Part shown: one piece after another, positions 41,795-52,233 of the stretch
Layout: every line of letters starts with the position of its first letter
Numbering within the stretch: the first letter of the stretch is position 1
Assembly (NCBI GenBank): GCA_949316235.1
Contig: OX438741.1
Span: 16,927,124-16,991,123 of the forward strand
DNA length: 64,000 nucleotides
Origin: Oegoconia quadripuncta
Lineage: Eukaryota > Arthropoda > Insecta > Lepidoptera > Autostichidae
Direction of reading: 5' to 3'
Program-made: the position numbers and the translations under genes
The notes under the pieces: generated by a model
The model's database searches: none
Told to the model about the DNA's origin: nothing
The model's input: only the letters and a program-made list of their open reading frames with translations

Positions 41795-41965
41795 GGTTCC
41801 AGTAAAGGATGGTACGGCAGTGTTTGCTTCGCGCTCGACTTGGCGGGGGCACTGCCGTGCCCCCAGATGTCGTCGTAGATGGGTTCGGGTGGGCGTTGCT
41901 AGCGACCGGGACGGTGCCAGTCGCGTGGTAAAGGGTGGCACGGGCAATGGCGATACTATTGCAAG
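41795..41965. repeat. GC-rich repeat with hairpin
   Basis: GGGGGCAC and GTGCCCCC form a small perfect hairpin at about 41847-41867 inside a GC-rich block that contrasts with the surroundings. It is probably part of a retroelement 5' region. The class is uncertain. Confidence 0.35.
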
Positions 41966-42108
41966 CTACTATAGGCGAATCGCAACGTATTCACATTTTG
42001 ATTATGATCATGAAAGCTGAGATGCTTTCTGTTGAAGAGAAAACATGTGCACGCCCCTCGTGCCATACAACTTGGCCCCCGCGTGCATTCTGTGGAACTC
42101 GGCCGTAC

Positions 42109-42279
42109 CTTGTCTATAGTTCCTCCTTGCTCAAATCCCATGATCAACTTCTTATTAGCTAACGACTCACCGGATTCTTCCACGCGTCGGTGATAGTTGG
42201 TAATCAAATCACTCACAGTCGTAGATGTGTTCAGTGGAGCTCCGACTCCTTTGATGGCTCGTAGCAAAGTCCCTGTCAT
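42109..42279 (-). CDS. Candidate coding stretch, unknown product
   Basis: From the ATG at 42279 the minus strand reads 60 codons with balanced codon use (MTGTLLRAIKGVGAPLNTST, ... FEQGGTIDKV). A donor-like ACAAG/GTACGG lies at about 42110. Beyond it the frame stays open but changes character (cysteine- and arginine-rich). It could be a host first exon or the start of a retrotransposon gag. No family was recognised. Confidence 0.25.
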
Positions 42280-42894
42280 TTTCGATGTGCGGACCTTATA
42301 TTAACGTCCAATAATACCAGCGCCACCAGGTTTACTTCCCATTACCCGCGTATTATGATAGTCAGTTGATCGTTTGAATAATGAATTCTATCGCTAATTT
42401 ATCGCTATCTGCGACAAATAAAATTGTCGTGGATAACGGAGTTGGTTATACAATGACCTCCATTGTCTACATATAAGATTATAAAACATAATTGTATTGT
42501 ATAGCTGTTAGTTGTTCTGAATAAAATAAAATAAAACTCACTTTATTAACCTCCAAAATCGTGAAATTCGCCAAATCAATTTGCCTTTTTCATAATACTT
42601 CACGCGTTCGCGGCCAAAGCGGACGATCAAATCAACCGGCTATTTGTACTGATCCAGCCGACCGTGGTGGATATCGCGGATTTTCCCGCGGATACTACCC
42701 GCGGATGTGCGGATATTTGCGGTGTGCATCCGATTTTAAATGGCGTGTTTCGACCGATCTATATTGCATTGGTTTTATTCGTTTAAGTAATTTTAAATAG
42801 GTTTTTGTTGGGTTTGTTGAAGGTTGTAGTCGTTGTGTGTAGTAATGGTCAGATAAAATTGCCATGCGGTTAAATATGGCTGATCTAAGTGTAC
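42280..42894. other. Unassigned; GCGGAT word cluster
   Basis: GCGGAT occurs five times at 42664-42730, interleaved with CCCGCGGATA. Possibly the terminal region of a DNA transposon. No partner end was found. Confidence 0.35.
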
Positions 42895-43070
42895 ATTCCC
42901 GTACGAGTACGACATTGGAACCTTCAAGAAACGAGCCTACACCTTCCTCAAAGGCCGGCAACGCATCTGTGACCCTTTTGGTGTTGCGGGTGTCCATAGG
43001 CGGCGGTGATTGCTCTCCATCAGGTGACCCGCATGCTCGTTTGCCGCCCTCTCATATAAAAAAAAAACAA
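42895..43070 (+). mobile_element. Lepidopteran repeat end (GGCAACGCATCTGTGACCCT)
   Basis: GGCCGGCAACGCATCTGTGA, TTGCGGGTGTCCATAGGCGG and GACCCGCATGCTCGTTTGCC end in an A-run. An inverted copy is at 60188-60305. This 3' end is common in moth and butterfly genomes. Confidence 0.75.
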
Positions 43071-43309
43071 AAAAACATTGAAATGGAAATGAAAATGAAT
43101 GGAAGTTGACATAATATATACTGGTATTACATTTCATGACATCTACTTTGACATATAATTGACTTACTTAAAATTCATTAATTTATTTTAACATTGGATG
43201 TGTAATAATTATAATTTATATTATGAAATAATTTGACATTAATATTGGACAACATGCTATAAATTGCTGAAAGGTTTAGTATTAATTAAGTAATTGTAAA
43301 ATTATTATA

Positions 43310-43440
43310 ATTTGTGTTGAATTATATTCAGCGACATACTTGCATGCTTGAAAAGACTAAATGTGAGAGACCTACTATTACCAATATTACCACCAATGCA
43401 ATGTAAACACATTTAAAGCTAATAAAGATATTGTTACATA
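43310..43440 (+). mobile_element. LINE 3' UTR fragment
   Basis: CTTGCATGCTTGAAAAGACT, AAATGTGAGAGACCTACTAT and CTAATAAAGATATTGT resemble the tail at 25105-25250. Confidence 0.4.
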
Positions 43441-43599
43441 ACAGGGTTAAGGCGTCCTAGTAAGTATGAGAATGCCTGTGACGGGAAACCTCTTCCTTAG
43501 CAAGCAGTTTTTAATACATACCTAGAAGTAAGCATTAGGTACATACAATTAATACTTATTTTAAAAAAATGATTCCTTTCCAAAAATATGCCTAATTTT

Positions 43600-43875
43600 T
43601 ATGTCCATTTTGTGATGTGTATGTGTGTGTTGAGTGAGTCTGTGTGTGTAGTGTGGGTTTGTGTGTGAAGTGTGATATGTGTGTGTTGCGTGACTATGTG
43701 TGTGTTGTGTGAGTATGTATGTGTTGTGTGAGTATGTGTGGGCTGTGTGAGTATGTGTGGTTGTGTGAGTATGTATGTGTTGTGTGAGTATGTGTGTGTG
43801 TGTGTGAGAGAGAGTGTGTATATGTGAGTGATGTGTGTGTGTTGTGTGTGTGTGTGTGAGTGAGTGTGAGAGTAT
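43600..43875 (+). repeat. Imperfect (TGTGTGAGTA)n microsatellite
   Basis: About 270 bp of TGTGTGAGTATGTGTG-type units with drift to pure TG and GAGA runs near 43790-43860. Confidence 0.9.
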
Positions 43876-43995
43876 CTAACCTGTAAATTAAAGTTTTAAG
43901 AGATTTTCAGTGTCATCGTAATTTAATTGCAGTATCCAATTATTATTTTCAGTAGATTTAAATTGACAATCAACAAATAATGTCAGGTATATTAT

Positions 43996-44250
43996 GTTCA
44001 CAACCCGCATTGGACCAGCGTGGTGGACTATGGTCCATACTCCCTCATATATGAGGGAAGGATATCCTTGCAGTGGAATGTTTACGGGCTGATGATGAAA
44101 TATAAATTACATTTGATAAAATACTTAACATGTACCTATTATCACTTTTGTAATTCTTTTTACAATAAAAGGATAAACGAAGACTACGTCGTCGTCTCTG
44201 ATATCAGACGTTATTCTTATAATTTACGAAATAAAACTTTTTTTGAATTT
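43996..44250 (+). mobile_element. SINE-D 3' end followed by LINE tail
   Basis: CACAACCCGCATTGGACCAG through GTTTACGGGCTGATGATGA is the SINE-D 3' third. Afterwards CAGACGTTATTCTTATAATT and TACGAAATAAAACTTTTTT is a LINE 3' end. Confidence 0.65.
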
Positions 44251-44984
44251 GAATCTATTCAAAATTAATAATTTTGATACCTTCCGTGGAACAGTATAAT
44301 GGTATGACTGTATAGTATAGTACCGTACTGTGTAATGTCGCCTTTGTCTCGACCGCAAAAATCAAACAAATCGTGTTCGAGAAATTGTGTACCATAATAA
44401 ATTCCTTGGTAATGAGCTGGAGCTTACAGAATGCCAATTTAAAAATAGAGTCGCCTTGGTAAAGCCTCTTATAAAAGGCAAGACTGTAAGGTCATTTGCC
44501 AATATCATCTGATCTCATCAGCCACTGGCCGGCTCCATTCTCTCCGCAACCAAGCAATAGCACTCTTGGATCATCTTTCATTATGTTATATATGTTATTA
44601 TTTCAATACTACCTTCGTCTTATATTAGACTGTTAAATATATATAGATTTCAACTGTGAATAGGTATATAGAATTATATATTGTAACGTGACGGTATTGC
44701 GTCTCGTTGGTGATTTTAGTTAGTAATCTTTTTTTTTTTTTTTTTTTTTCGTCACATTACAATACTCGGCCTTACAATACACGTTACAATACTAATTGTA
44801 TAAATATGCATTATATTTATGTATGTATCTAATTATGTAAGTAAGTTAATATGTAGATTCATAGTTTTAATGAAAATGTTTAGCTTTTTGTACGCCCAGT
44901 CAATGTGTTCTTTTATATTTACCAAGGTTGACTGGAAGAGATCCCTTTATGTGATAAGTCCGTCTTTGTACTTAATTGCAAATA
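44251..44984. other. Intergenic, nothing firm
   Basis: A T-run of about 23 lies at 44728-44750 between the partly inverted words GTAACGTGACGG and CGTCACATTACAA, so a foldback element is possible. Confidence 0.3.
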
Positions 44985-45090
44985 CTCTTTATTGCACAAA
45001 ATAATTTACAATAATTTTTGATGATAACAATAGAACACATTTAGGCGGTCTTATCACTAAAAGCGATCTCTTCCAGACAACCCAATTTAA
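44985..45090 (-). mobile_element. LINE 3' UTR, minus strand
   Basis: CAAAATAATTTACAATAATT, AGGCGGTCTTATCACTAAAA and GATCTCTTCCAGACAACCC match 21375-21450. The inverse is at 49725-49830. Confidence 0.6.
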
Positions 45091-45276
45091 TTTTAAGTTA
45101 CATTTAATTTATCAATGTATATTTATTCCTATGAAGTACAATAAAGCGTTTACAAACAAACAAACATAGTGTCAAGTACCAAAACATTGGAATTAAGTTT
45201 GCAATGTTTTGACAAATAAATACAGGTTACTAACATTGTTTTTTTATTATTACAAGTTTTTTTTAACTAGCTTTGG

Positions 45277-45585
45277 ATGTTGCTGTCTACGTCACCCTTC
45301 CATCTTCGGACCACTAGGCGTAGGGAGGGATTCCACCCGTATATAGTTAATATACCGAACATTCGCACTAAGAAGTTCGATTCTTCATTCATCATCCGAA
45401 CAGCCAAGGCATGGAACTCCCTTCCGGCGTCAGTCTTTCCTGAATCCTACAAACTTGAGATCTTCAAGAGCAGAGTGAATAGGCATTTACTGGGATCGCG
45501 TGCTTCATCTTCGACCACATCGTCACTTTCCATCAGGTGAGATTGTGGTCAAACGCGAATCCTAAAAACTTCATAAAAAAAATTA
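45277..45585 (+). mobile_element. Jockey/CR1-like LINE, C-terminus and 3' end
   Basis: One frame of 88 codons reads FHLRTTRRREGFHPYIVNIP, FIIRTAKAWNSLPASVFP and FKSRVNRHLLGSRA, the typical R-AK-WN-LP--VFP---L--FK--V-R-L pattern of insect LINE C-termini. After the stop come TCACTTTCCATCAGGTGAGA and an A-rich tail. The frame is intact, so this copy is fairly young although 5'-truncated. Confidence 0.85.
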
Positions 45586-45607
45586 AAAAATTCAAAATTT
45601 GCAATTC

Positions 45608-45672
45608 GTTTTTTTTTTTTTTTTTTATGCACGACGGTTTCGTACTTGGCCTCAATCACACATGACATCACT
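45608..45672 (-). mobile_element. SINE-A 3' end fragment
   Basis: T-run, GCACGACGGTTTCGTACTTG, CCTCAATCACACATGACATC. Only the last 60 bp of the family are present. Confidence 0.6.
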
Positions 45673-46199
45673 TGACATCAATCAATCATTTTCGATTCGT
45701 TCTAATTTTTCCACACTCAGTAGCAGTTGATTACTTCATTACATTCACATTCTGCACTCTCTCACTCTTGTTGCAGTTTTAGTTTTTTTTTTAAATATAC
45801 TTCAGTCGTAAATAAATATCCAAATAAATGGAAGAAAATTATGTTAACTTAATTATGTTTAGAGCTGTGTATCTTGCATCTCTTGAGTGTTGTACACGCC
45901 TATTATTGGCACATATATCAGACCTGTTTATACTTGAACCTGTTTGTTATGCGAGTTGTAATATGTGTGCTGTTGGTGATTAAATAAATAAATAAAATTA
46001 CTCTTAACGCACACTATACAAATTTGTACGGTTATTGACTGATTGGTAGGATATTAGATGGCGTAATTCATTCTTTAACTTGATGCAACGTTGTCAGTTT
46101 ATCAATTACACTTAAGAGGAAGCTTACAATAGAATATGTAATTAATTTGTTTGAAAAAATAACTTATTTCTTTATTTTTTCTATTAATATAAAAAAATC
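45673..46199. other. Intergenic, nothing recognised
   Basis: A LINE-like AATAAATAAATAAA end lies near 45980-45995. No gene. Confidence 0.35.
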
Positions 46200-46440
46200 G
46201 ACTAAAGTTTTCTTTTTTGACGCGGGGAAACGCATGACGCGTCCCGCTAGCCTGGGGGACGGCGAGACTGTTATGTGGGACTCTATCCCTCCTTATCCTC
46301 CTGAGGGATACCCACTAAAACCCCGCGGCTACCTTCTTCGGCAGTAGGGAGGACCTGGAAACGCATAAGGCCGCCCCCCTCACAAGAATCGAGGTAGCTA
46401 ACCACCAGTTTCAAGGAATGTCGACTTGTCCCTTACAGGC
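46200..46440 (+). mobile_element. LINE 5'-region repeat (DGETVMWDS family)
   Basis: The plus-strand frame reads AGKRMTRPASLGDGETVMWD and PPEGYPLKPRGYL. It corresponds to the minus-strand copy at 17130-17352. Confidence 0.5.
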
Positions 46441-46904
46441 AATATACTGTTTAAAAAATCTTAAACAATAAATCTCCAAATTTGGCTTTAAAAATTTTAA
46501 GATATGGTTGTAAATGTTGTCATGTTATGCTGTGTGATATCTATGAATAAAAAATAAAATCTTTTCGTGGTTGCGGTGAACAACCACTACCACTGTATCA
46601 CGAGGGTCGTCAAAAATTATGTTACAAGTATCACTTACCTTCAAAAACGTGAACAATACAGAGTGATCAAATTTTCGTGTCACTCCACTGATACGAAGGG
46701 CTTGTTAAAAACTTGCCGGAGCGGGATCTGCGCGAGACTCCCACACAAAGGAGCGAGGTGAGTGGGCATCTACAGGATGATATATAATTTGTTTTGTAGT
46801 GTCGTGTGTCTCCGCCGCGTAAACAGCAACCTTTACGACAAAAAATATCTATGGGTTTCAACGTTTCAAGTGAACCCACAGGGGGTGATCATTTTTATTT
46901 AATT
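46441..46904. other. Intergenic, nothing recognised
   Basis: No supported feature. Confidence 0.35.
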
Positions 46905-47030
46905 TTTATTTTATTTTAACACTTTATTGCATATAAGTATACAAAGATACAATGAACAAACATAGGACAGAAATTACAATACACAAAAGGCGATGGAAGA
47001 AATCCCTTACAGAGATAAATCCCTCGGAAC
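46905..47030 (-). mobile_element. LINE 3' UTR, minus strand
   Basis: AACACTTTATTGCATATAAG, TACAATACACAAAAGGCGAT and CTTACAGAGATAAATCCCTC form a reversed LINE 3' end like that at 25645-25765. Confidence 0.5.
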
Positions 47031-47156
47031 GAAAAATAAATTTAAAGTTTTTTTATCGCAGACAAAGAGCGATACTTAAAATATAGAACAATACATTAAC
47101 AAAATATCACTGTCATAGGAACACAATTGACAAAAGACAATACATACACAATTTAG

Positions 47157-47795
47157 AGCCAGGCGGCTCTTTTGGCCCTAGCCTCAGACAAAATTGTCTC
47201 AAGGCTGGTTGAATACTGCAGGCTTACTTTAAATACCCTGTGCAAAACAAACAGGGTCTTTCTTCGTTGGGTCCCGGGGCACGCAGGCATCGAAGGCAAC
47301 GAAAAAGCCGACGAACTAGCGAAATTAGGGGCTAGCGGATCCCAGTACGGCCCTGACCCTTTCTGCGGTATCTCAAAAAGCCTAATTCGCTTTACCCTAA
47401 GGAACCGGTGCACCCAAGCAGCTCTTAAACTCTGGACGAACACGCCAGGTTTAACACACTCCAAATCACTAATCAAAGCCTTCAACAAGAAGGCGGCCGG
47501 CGAAGCGCTGGCACTCAGTAGGAACAATTTACGCATTCTCACAAGGGCACTAACGGGACACTGCTGTCTGAGCAAACACATGCTCAACATAGGGCTCCGA
47601 GAAACAGGAATGTGCAGACTTTGCCTCCTCGCAGAGGAAAAACCTGCACATCTGCTGTGTGAATGTGGCCCGCTAATGTGTAAACGCAATATCCACCTGG
47701 GCAGCCACTTATTACACCCGGATGAGATAAAAACCATCGGTGCCAGGAAAATTATCCAATTCCTCAAAGAGGCAAACCTGAGCAACGAACTGTAG
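47157..47795 (+). mobile_element. LINE RNase H and C-terminal domain
   Basis: An open frame of 212 codons from 47157 (no ATG; it begins SQAALLALAS right after an upstream stop). It starts just past the SD of the RNase H SDSQAAL motif, then gives FLRWVPGHAGIEGNEKADEL, the HAGI-GNE-AD-LAK motif with two conserved RNase H residues. A basic linker and a C-terminal CRLC...H-LCEC zinc knuckle follow. The layout (RNase H then CCHC) is that of I- or R1-like LINEs and distinguishes it from the jockey/CR1-like pieces. The 3' UTR runs to about 47890 with CACACACATACAATACAATA. The frame is intact but 5'-truncated, so it is a recent insertion that cannot encode a full enzyme. Confidence 0.88.
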
Positions 47796-48059
47796 GTTAG
47801 TGGCGATCACAATAGATCGGCAACGGTCGCAGTGATACAGGTCTCCGATGACCTGCAACAGCCACACACACATACAATACAATACAAAATTTAAAATACA
47901 TATTAATTAATAAATACTTATATTATACTATCATTATAATTTTAGAGCACAAAAGAATCGTAATACAGGTGAATATAAATAAAATACATATAGACTAACA
48001 TCGGTCGGTCAAACAGTGACATGTGGTCGAAAATGATGCACGCGATCCCAGGATCCTGA

Positions 48060-48560
48060 CTCGCAAAGTCAAGTCAAAGTCATTTATTCAAAGTAGGATA
48101 CACGATATCACTTTTTGAATGTCATTTAACAATGAATTAAATTAAAATACATAAATTAGTCACACCAGGCTTTTTTATCGTTTAGATATTCGTCAATTTT
48201 GTAATATGCCTTTTTATGCAAGGACTTCTTAATATATATTTTAAACTTATTGTCATTGAGATCTAGTACATCAGACGGCAGTTTATTATAGAAGCGTATA
48301 CCATTGCCCATGAAAGATGTGTTAACTTTTGTGAGTCTAAACCGTGGAACCGCAAGTTTCTTCTTATTTCTAGTATTAAAACTATGATTGTCACAATTTT
48401 TATTAAATATTGATATGTTCTTACGAACATACATAATGTTGTCGTAAATATATTGACAGGCAACTGTTAAGATATTTATTGATTGATATTGATTGATATT
48501 TATCGCTCTGCTCTTGAAGATTACAAGGTTGCAGAATTCAGGCAAGTCTGACCCCGGAAT
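48060..48560 (-). mobile_element. Jockey/CR1-like LINE, C-terminus and 3' end
   Basis: The minus strand from 48545 down reads NILTVACQYIYDNIMYVRKN, NTRNKKKLAVPRFRLTKVNT, FMGNGIRFYNKLPSDVLDL and KAYYKIDEYLNDKKAWCD before a stop at 48156. These are the canonical last 130 codons of the reverse transcriptase. The 3' UTR lies at 48060-48155. The frame is unbroken, so this is one of the younger LINE copies here. Confidence 0.88.
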
Positions 48561-48844
48561 AGTTCCAAGCGACGAGCGGCGCGATGAGCGTTTTTAACAT
48601 TCACTGAGCGCTCGTCACGATACGCGTCGCTGTCTCATTAGCCCAGGGAAAATACGGTTTGACCTCGGAAAAACAAATAACCGCGATATTCTTGAAACAT
48701 TTAATAAAGTGTTGTAAATGTAGCAACAATTGCTAAAAATTAAGCATTTGTAAGAATCGCAAGTAGTAAGTAACTAAATAAACTAAGTCTGAAAAATGTG
48801 TTTCTTTAAAAAAAAAAATGCTCAATTGATGGGTATTTCTACAA
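48561..48844. other. Intergenic, nothing recognised
   Basis: A CpG-richer stretch at 48565-48635 has CGACGAGCGGCGCGATGAGC. No exon is seen. Confidence 0.35.
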
Positions 48845-49183
48845 ATTCTAAACATTTATGGAAATTATCGTTACAAAATGTTAGTTCTCATTTTTATTTC
48901 TTAAGCAATGCAGCTCGACGACATTTTCAGCTAAAACACATGAAAGCCTAACTATAACATGGTTAGTTTTTTATCCATCAATAAGTTAACTGTGTTTAAC
49001 AAAAGTCAACCTAATTAAATATCACTTAGTGTTTATTGTAATTAAGATACAAATTAAAAATGGGTTTTTTTATAAAAATCTAGACTAAGCGTTTGTTTTT
49101 TTAGGCTTAATTATTCAAAATTACATCTCTAATATACCTCTATAAGATAGCAACTATACAATAAGTCGGTTCTGAATTATGTC
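48845..49183. repeat. Unnamed repeat, copy 2, uninterrupted
   Basis: It corresponds end to end with 35936-36996 minus its two insertions, including CAATGCAGCTCGACGACATT, TTATCCATCAATAAGTTAAC and CCTCTATAAGATAGCAACTA. Its junctions serve as empty sites for the inserts in copy 1. Confidence 0.8.
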
Positions 49184-49184
49184 A

Positions 49185-49310
49185 CGACTTGAAAATATTC
49201 TCTACTTACATTTTAGATCCTGCTTAGAAGTATAAAGTTTTATTAAAATCGGTCTATTTATTTCGAAAAATTTTTACTTGAAAGTATGTATTCCCGTGTG
49301 GGATACTCTT
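49185..49310. mobile_element. Right half of the 29.8 kb MITE, diverged
   Basis: GAAAATATTCTCTACTTACA, AAGTTTTATTAAAATCGGTC and TACTTGAAAGTATGTATTCC line up with 30040-30148. It abuts the unnamed repeat. Confidence 0.5.
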
Positions 49311-49724
49311 TTAAATTGAATTTAATCCTTATTCCAGCTCCCATTTTTGCAATAATATCCAATCATCCTGTACCATCAAATAGGTAACAACCTTAAGTAA
49401 GCATGTTTTGTCTCTTAGTTAAATCTTTGTTCGCGGTGATCTCCCCCCCCCCCTCCATTATCTCTCACCCTGTCACTTGCGAGATCAAACGCGCCGCGAG
49501 TGTCAGGAAGTGACGCTATTGTTAAAGTTAGGTTAAACTTAACGAGTCGATGTAGGTATTGTTTCGTCGGTTAACGTTTCCGAATGGCTTCGCATTTGTA
49601 ACGATATGTGATAGATAAGGCGTCTATTTGCGTATTAAAGTAGCTATTTCATATCTGCATTCGTATTTTGCACAACCTGCCTGTTCTATAAAGTTGTACT
49701 CCTACTCCCAAAGATTGCATGGAT
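49311..49724. other. Intergenic, C-run
   Basis: An 11-base C-run is at 49443-49453. No gene. Confidence 0.35.
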
Positions 49725-49830
49725 GAGATCGCTTTTAGTGATAAGGCCGCCTAATTGTACTCTTTTCTATTATGTGATTTGTAAAATGTATATTCTCCTT
49801 TTGTGCAATAAAGTGTATTTGTATTGAATT
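49725..49830 (+). mobile_element. LINE 3' UTR, plus strand
   Basis: GAGATCGCTTTTAGTGATAA, GGCCGCCTAATTGTACTC and TGCAATAAAGTGTATTTGTA. The inverse is seen at 44985-45090. Confidence 0.65.
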
Positions 49831-49981
49831 ACAGAAACACATACAAAAATATTCGACCGCAACAATCATTCTGCTTGGTGTTATTCTTACGAAATGTAGC
49901 CTTCATTCTCAGTAATAAAAATGAAAACAAAAATTAAGTACAACTGTTACAACTTATAATAGAGCTGTATGTGTATCTGTG

Positions 49982-50229
49982 TTTTTTATGCACAACGGGT
50001 TGTTACTTGACTTCAACCACACCTGATTTTAAGTGAAGATGAGGCCGAAGGTGGAAGCGTACTGATCCGCAAACTCCAACACATTTGGGGGACTGGCTAT
50101 CTTATCTCTAACAACCGGAACATTAAGCTATTAACATTGTTGTTTGGCGCCAGATTTAGATAAGATGGTGGTAGCTAACCAGGCGGACATTTAAAATGCC
50201 CGACCACCAACCAAAACGAGTACTTAATA
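49982..50229 (-). mobile_element. SINE-A, head-truncated
   Basis: Reversed tail and body from GCACAACGGGTTGTTACTTG to CCAACCAAAACGAGTACTTA. The tRNA head is missing. Confidence 0.88.
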
Positions 50230-50309
50230 ACTTCTCTGTATCCTCGTAGGTCAAATTTTGAAGAAAATCTTGTAGTAATTTCTTATTATGACTGTAGGTA
50301 AGGTGGTAT

Positions 50310-50404
50310 GACTCGGGAATAACTGTTCGTATTCATCACACAAACATTTACACCTCGCGGGATTCGAAACCGCAACCGTTGATTTCGCTACACCAATCGG
50401 TCGT
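50310..50404 (-). mobile_element. SINE-C head fragment
   Basis: GTATTCATCACACAAACATT, the inverted B-box region GGGATTCGAAACCGC, and TACACCAATCGGTCGTCG. Only the tRNA-like head and the start of the core remain. Confidence 0.75.
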
Positions 50405-50654
50405 CGATTTTTTTATTTTACCTAACAACTATTATTATAAAAGATTCAAGTATTTAAGGGGGGAGACCTGGTTACCCGAGATACAGGGTCACCTAGTTCG
50501 GGCAACCAGTTCTCTCCATAACATTGCTATTGTAAGAATACCCTACAATAATTTTAAGAAAGTCCCTTCCCTGTTCTATGTCTGGGAAGAAGCGTCGGCA
50601 GATATTCACGGAGCCAGCGTTTCCGCAGAATATATCCGCTAATAAAGGGACATG

Positions 50655-50850
50655 AAGACCTTAAAGTTGGGGATTTAGTTGTCATTACAGATGCTGCTCT
50701 TCCTCTTAGGGTGTGACCCCGCGGTGTGATTCAGCGTGTATACCCTGGCAGAGATGGCACGGATCGAGTAGCTGACGTCAGCACGCTTGGCGGGCTGATG
50801 AAAAGGCCTGCAGTGAAGCTACTGCGTCTTCCGACTACCGGCACCGGTGG
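50655..50850 (+). mobile_element. BEL/Pao retrotransposon C-terminal fragment
   Basis: The plus strand reads LKVGDLVVITDAALP, one stop where tryptophan is normal, then PRGVIQRVYPGRDGT and GGLMKRPAVKLLRLP. This is the conserved C-terminal domain after the integrase in BEL/Pao polyproteins (GDLV---D---P---W--G-V---YPG-DG--RV--V-T--G---RP--KL--L). The stop shows it is dead. No integrase core or LTR was recognised next to it. Confidence 0.75.
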
Positions 50851-50860
50851 GGCGACGAAT

Positions 50861-50983
50861 GAAGACGACAATAACAAGAGTTGTCAGTGTCATAGCTTTT
50901 GATGGAAAAGAAAATAGGAGATTATAGTCAAAACACGAAAAAAAAAACTATGACACTGACAACTCTTTTTATTCGTCGTCTTC
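50861..50983. repeat. Inverted repeat, arms of about 35 bp
   Basis: GAAGACGACAATAACAAGAG, TTGTCAGTGTCATAG on the left is matched by CTATGACACTGACAACTCTT and ending GTCGTCTTC on the right with a 2-bp difference. It begins at the end of the BEL/Pao reading frame. Confidence 0.8.
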
Positions 50984-51312
50984 AAATTTACTTACTTTAC
51001 TTGCTTACCTTTAGTTTGTGAACGGAACTCATCTATAAACGAAATCTACCCACAATAACCTCACACCATCATAAATCTTCCACTCACACCCATAAAATAG
51101 ATCGCACACCTACTTCATTCGTCAAATCTTTATCAGCAAAAAAGGCAATATACCTTGGAAAAATGAGAGAGGCTCGACCCAATGGCCTTTAGACAACCAT
51201 TTATAGAGGAGTGGACTTCGCTATAAATCACCTTTGTTACCCCACCTATGAGGTGGGGTTCTAATGCTAATGGTTACCTTTTTATATGCCATCCATCTTT
51301 TTTTATTTATTG
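50984..51312. other. Intergenic, nothing recognised
   Basis: A small palindrome, CCCCACCTATGAGGTGGGG, is at 51241-51259. No gene. Confidence 0.4.
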
Positions 51313-51543
51313 ACGACCGATTGGTGTAGTGGATAGTGACCCTGTCAGCGAAACCAACGGTTGCGGGTTCGAATCTCGCGACGGGTAAATGTTTGTGTGA
51401 TGAATATGAACATTTATTCCTGAGTCATGGATGTTTATATAAATATTTATGTATGTTTATCCGTTATCTAGTATCCATAATACAAGCTTTGCTTAGTTTG
51501 GGACTAGATGATTGGTGTAAGTGTCCGAAATATTTATTTATTA
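51313..51543 (+). mobile_element. SINE-C, full length
   Basis: Head CGACCGATTGGTGTAGTGGA, B box GGGTTCGAATCTC, core and complete 3' end GTGTCCGAAATATTTATTTA. The best copy of the family. Confidence 0.92.
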
Positions 51544-51611
51544 TTATTATTATATTTTATTGGACAATCTACAGGAACTACGGTTTTAAACGGTGAATCT
51601 ATTACAAATCA

Positions 51612-52204
51612 ACCTAATCTTTAGGGTTTACGAATTGAAGGTTGCGGATTTTATCCCCAGCGGTGTACATATTAATAATCGATTTAAAAAAAAATGTCCG
51701 CCTGCATGGCCAGCTATCACCATCTTATCTAAGGCCCGAATTAATAAACCATTCTTAAGATAGAGAACAGTCTTGTGATCGGTCTCAAGTAAACGTGTTG
51801 ATTAAAAAATCTAACTTGAGACGTGAAACGAACGTGAATACTCAAGCAGTACTCACTTGATAGGTCCGCCGAGTTTCACGTATTAATAAACGAAACTCAA
51901 GACTATCATTCATTCGCCGCTGAGGCGAATACTTGTGAAGTGATCTCAGCTGAGTAGACCTCAAGATTGGTTTATAAATTAGCACGGAGCTTGAGATAGC
52001 GTCCACTTCTTAGGACGCATCTGGAGTGATGCAGCCTCAAGACTTGTATTGAGATTGGTTTATTATTACGGGCCTAAGTCTGCCGCCAAGCATTATTGTG
52101 TTCCCGTTGTTAGAGATACGATAGCCAGTCCACCTTCGGCCTGATCCTCACTTAACATCAAGAGTAATTGATGTCAAGTGCTAAACCGTTGCGCATAAAA
52201 AACT
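51612..52204 (+). mobile_element. SINE-A split by a nested MITE
   Basis: 51612-51732 is the diverged SINE-A front (GGATTTTATCCCCAGCGG, CCATCTTATCTAA). 52075-52204 is its back half (GTCTGCCGCCAAGC to GCGCATAAAAAA). The insert sits exactly within the family word TTATCTAAATCTGCC. Confidence 0.85.
51733..52074. mobile_element. MITE of PIF/Harbinger type
   Basis: 342 bp with ends GGCCCGAATTAATAAACCAT and, reversed, GGCCCGTAATAATAAACCAA, flanked by TAA on both sides (51730-51732 and 52075-52077). A 3-bp TAA duplication and GGCCC ends are features of PIF/Harbinger elements. Repeated CTCAAG/CTTGAG words fill the inside and there is no coding frame. Confidence 0.85.
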
Positions 52205-52233
52205 TATTAAGCTATATAAATAAATAAATAAAA

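Noticed and set aside
47153..47785. 210-codon minus-strand frame
   Set aside because: It is the antisense shadow of the LINE RNase H frame on the plus strand, which has clear motifs.
51313..51400. tRNA gene
   Set aside because: A and B boxes and a tRNA-like 5' half are present, but the sequence continues into a SINE body and recurs many times. No full cloverleaf is formed.
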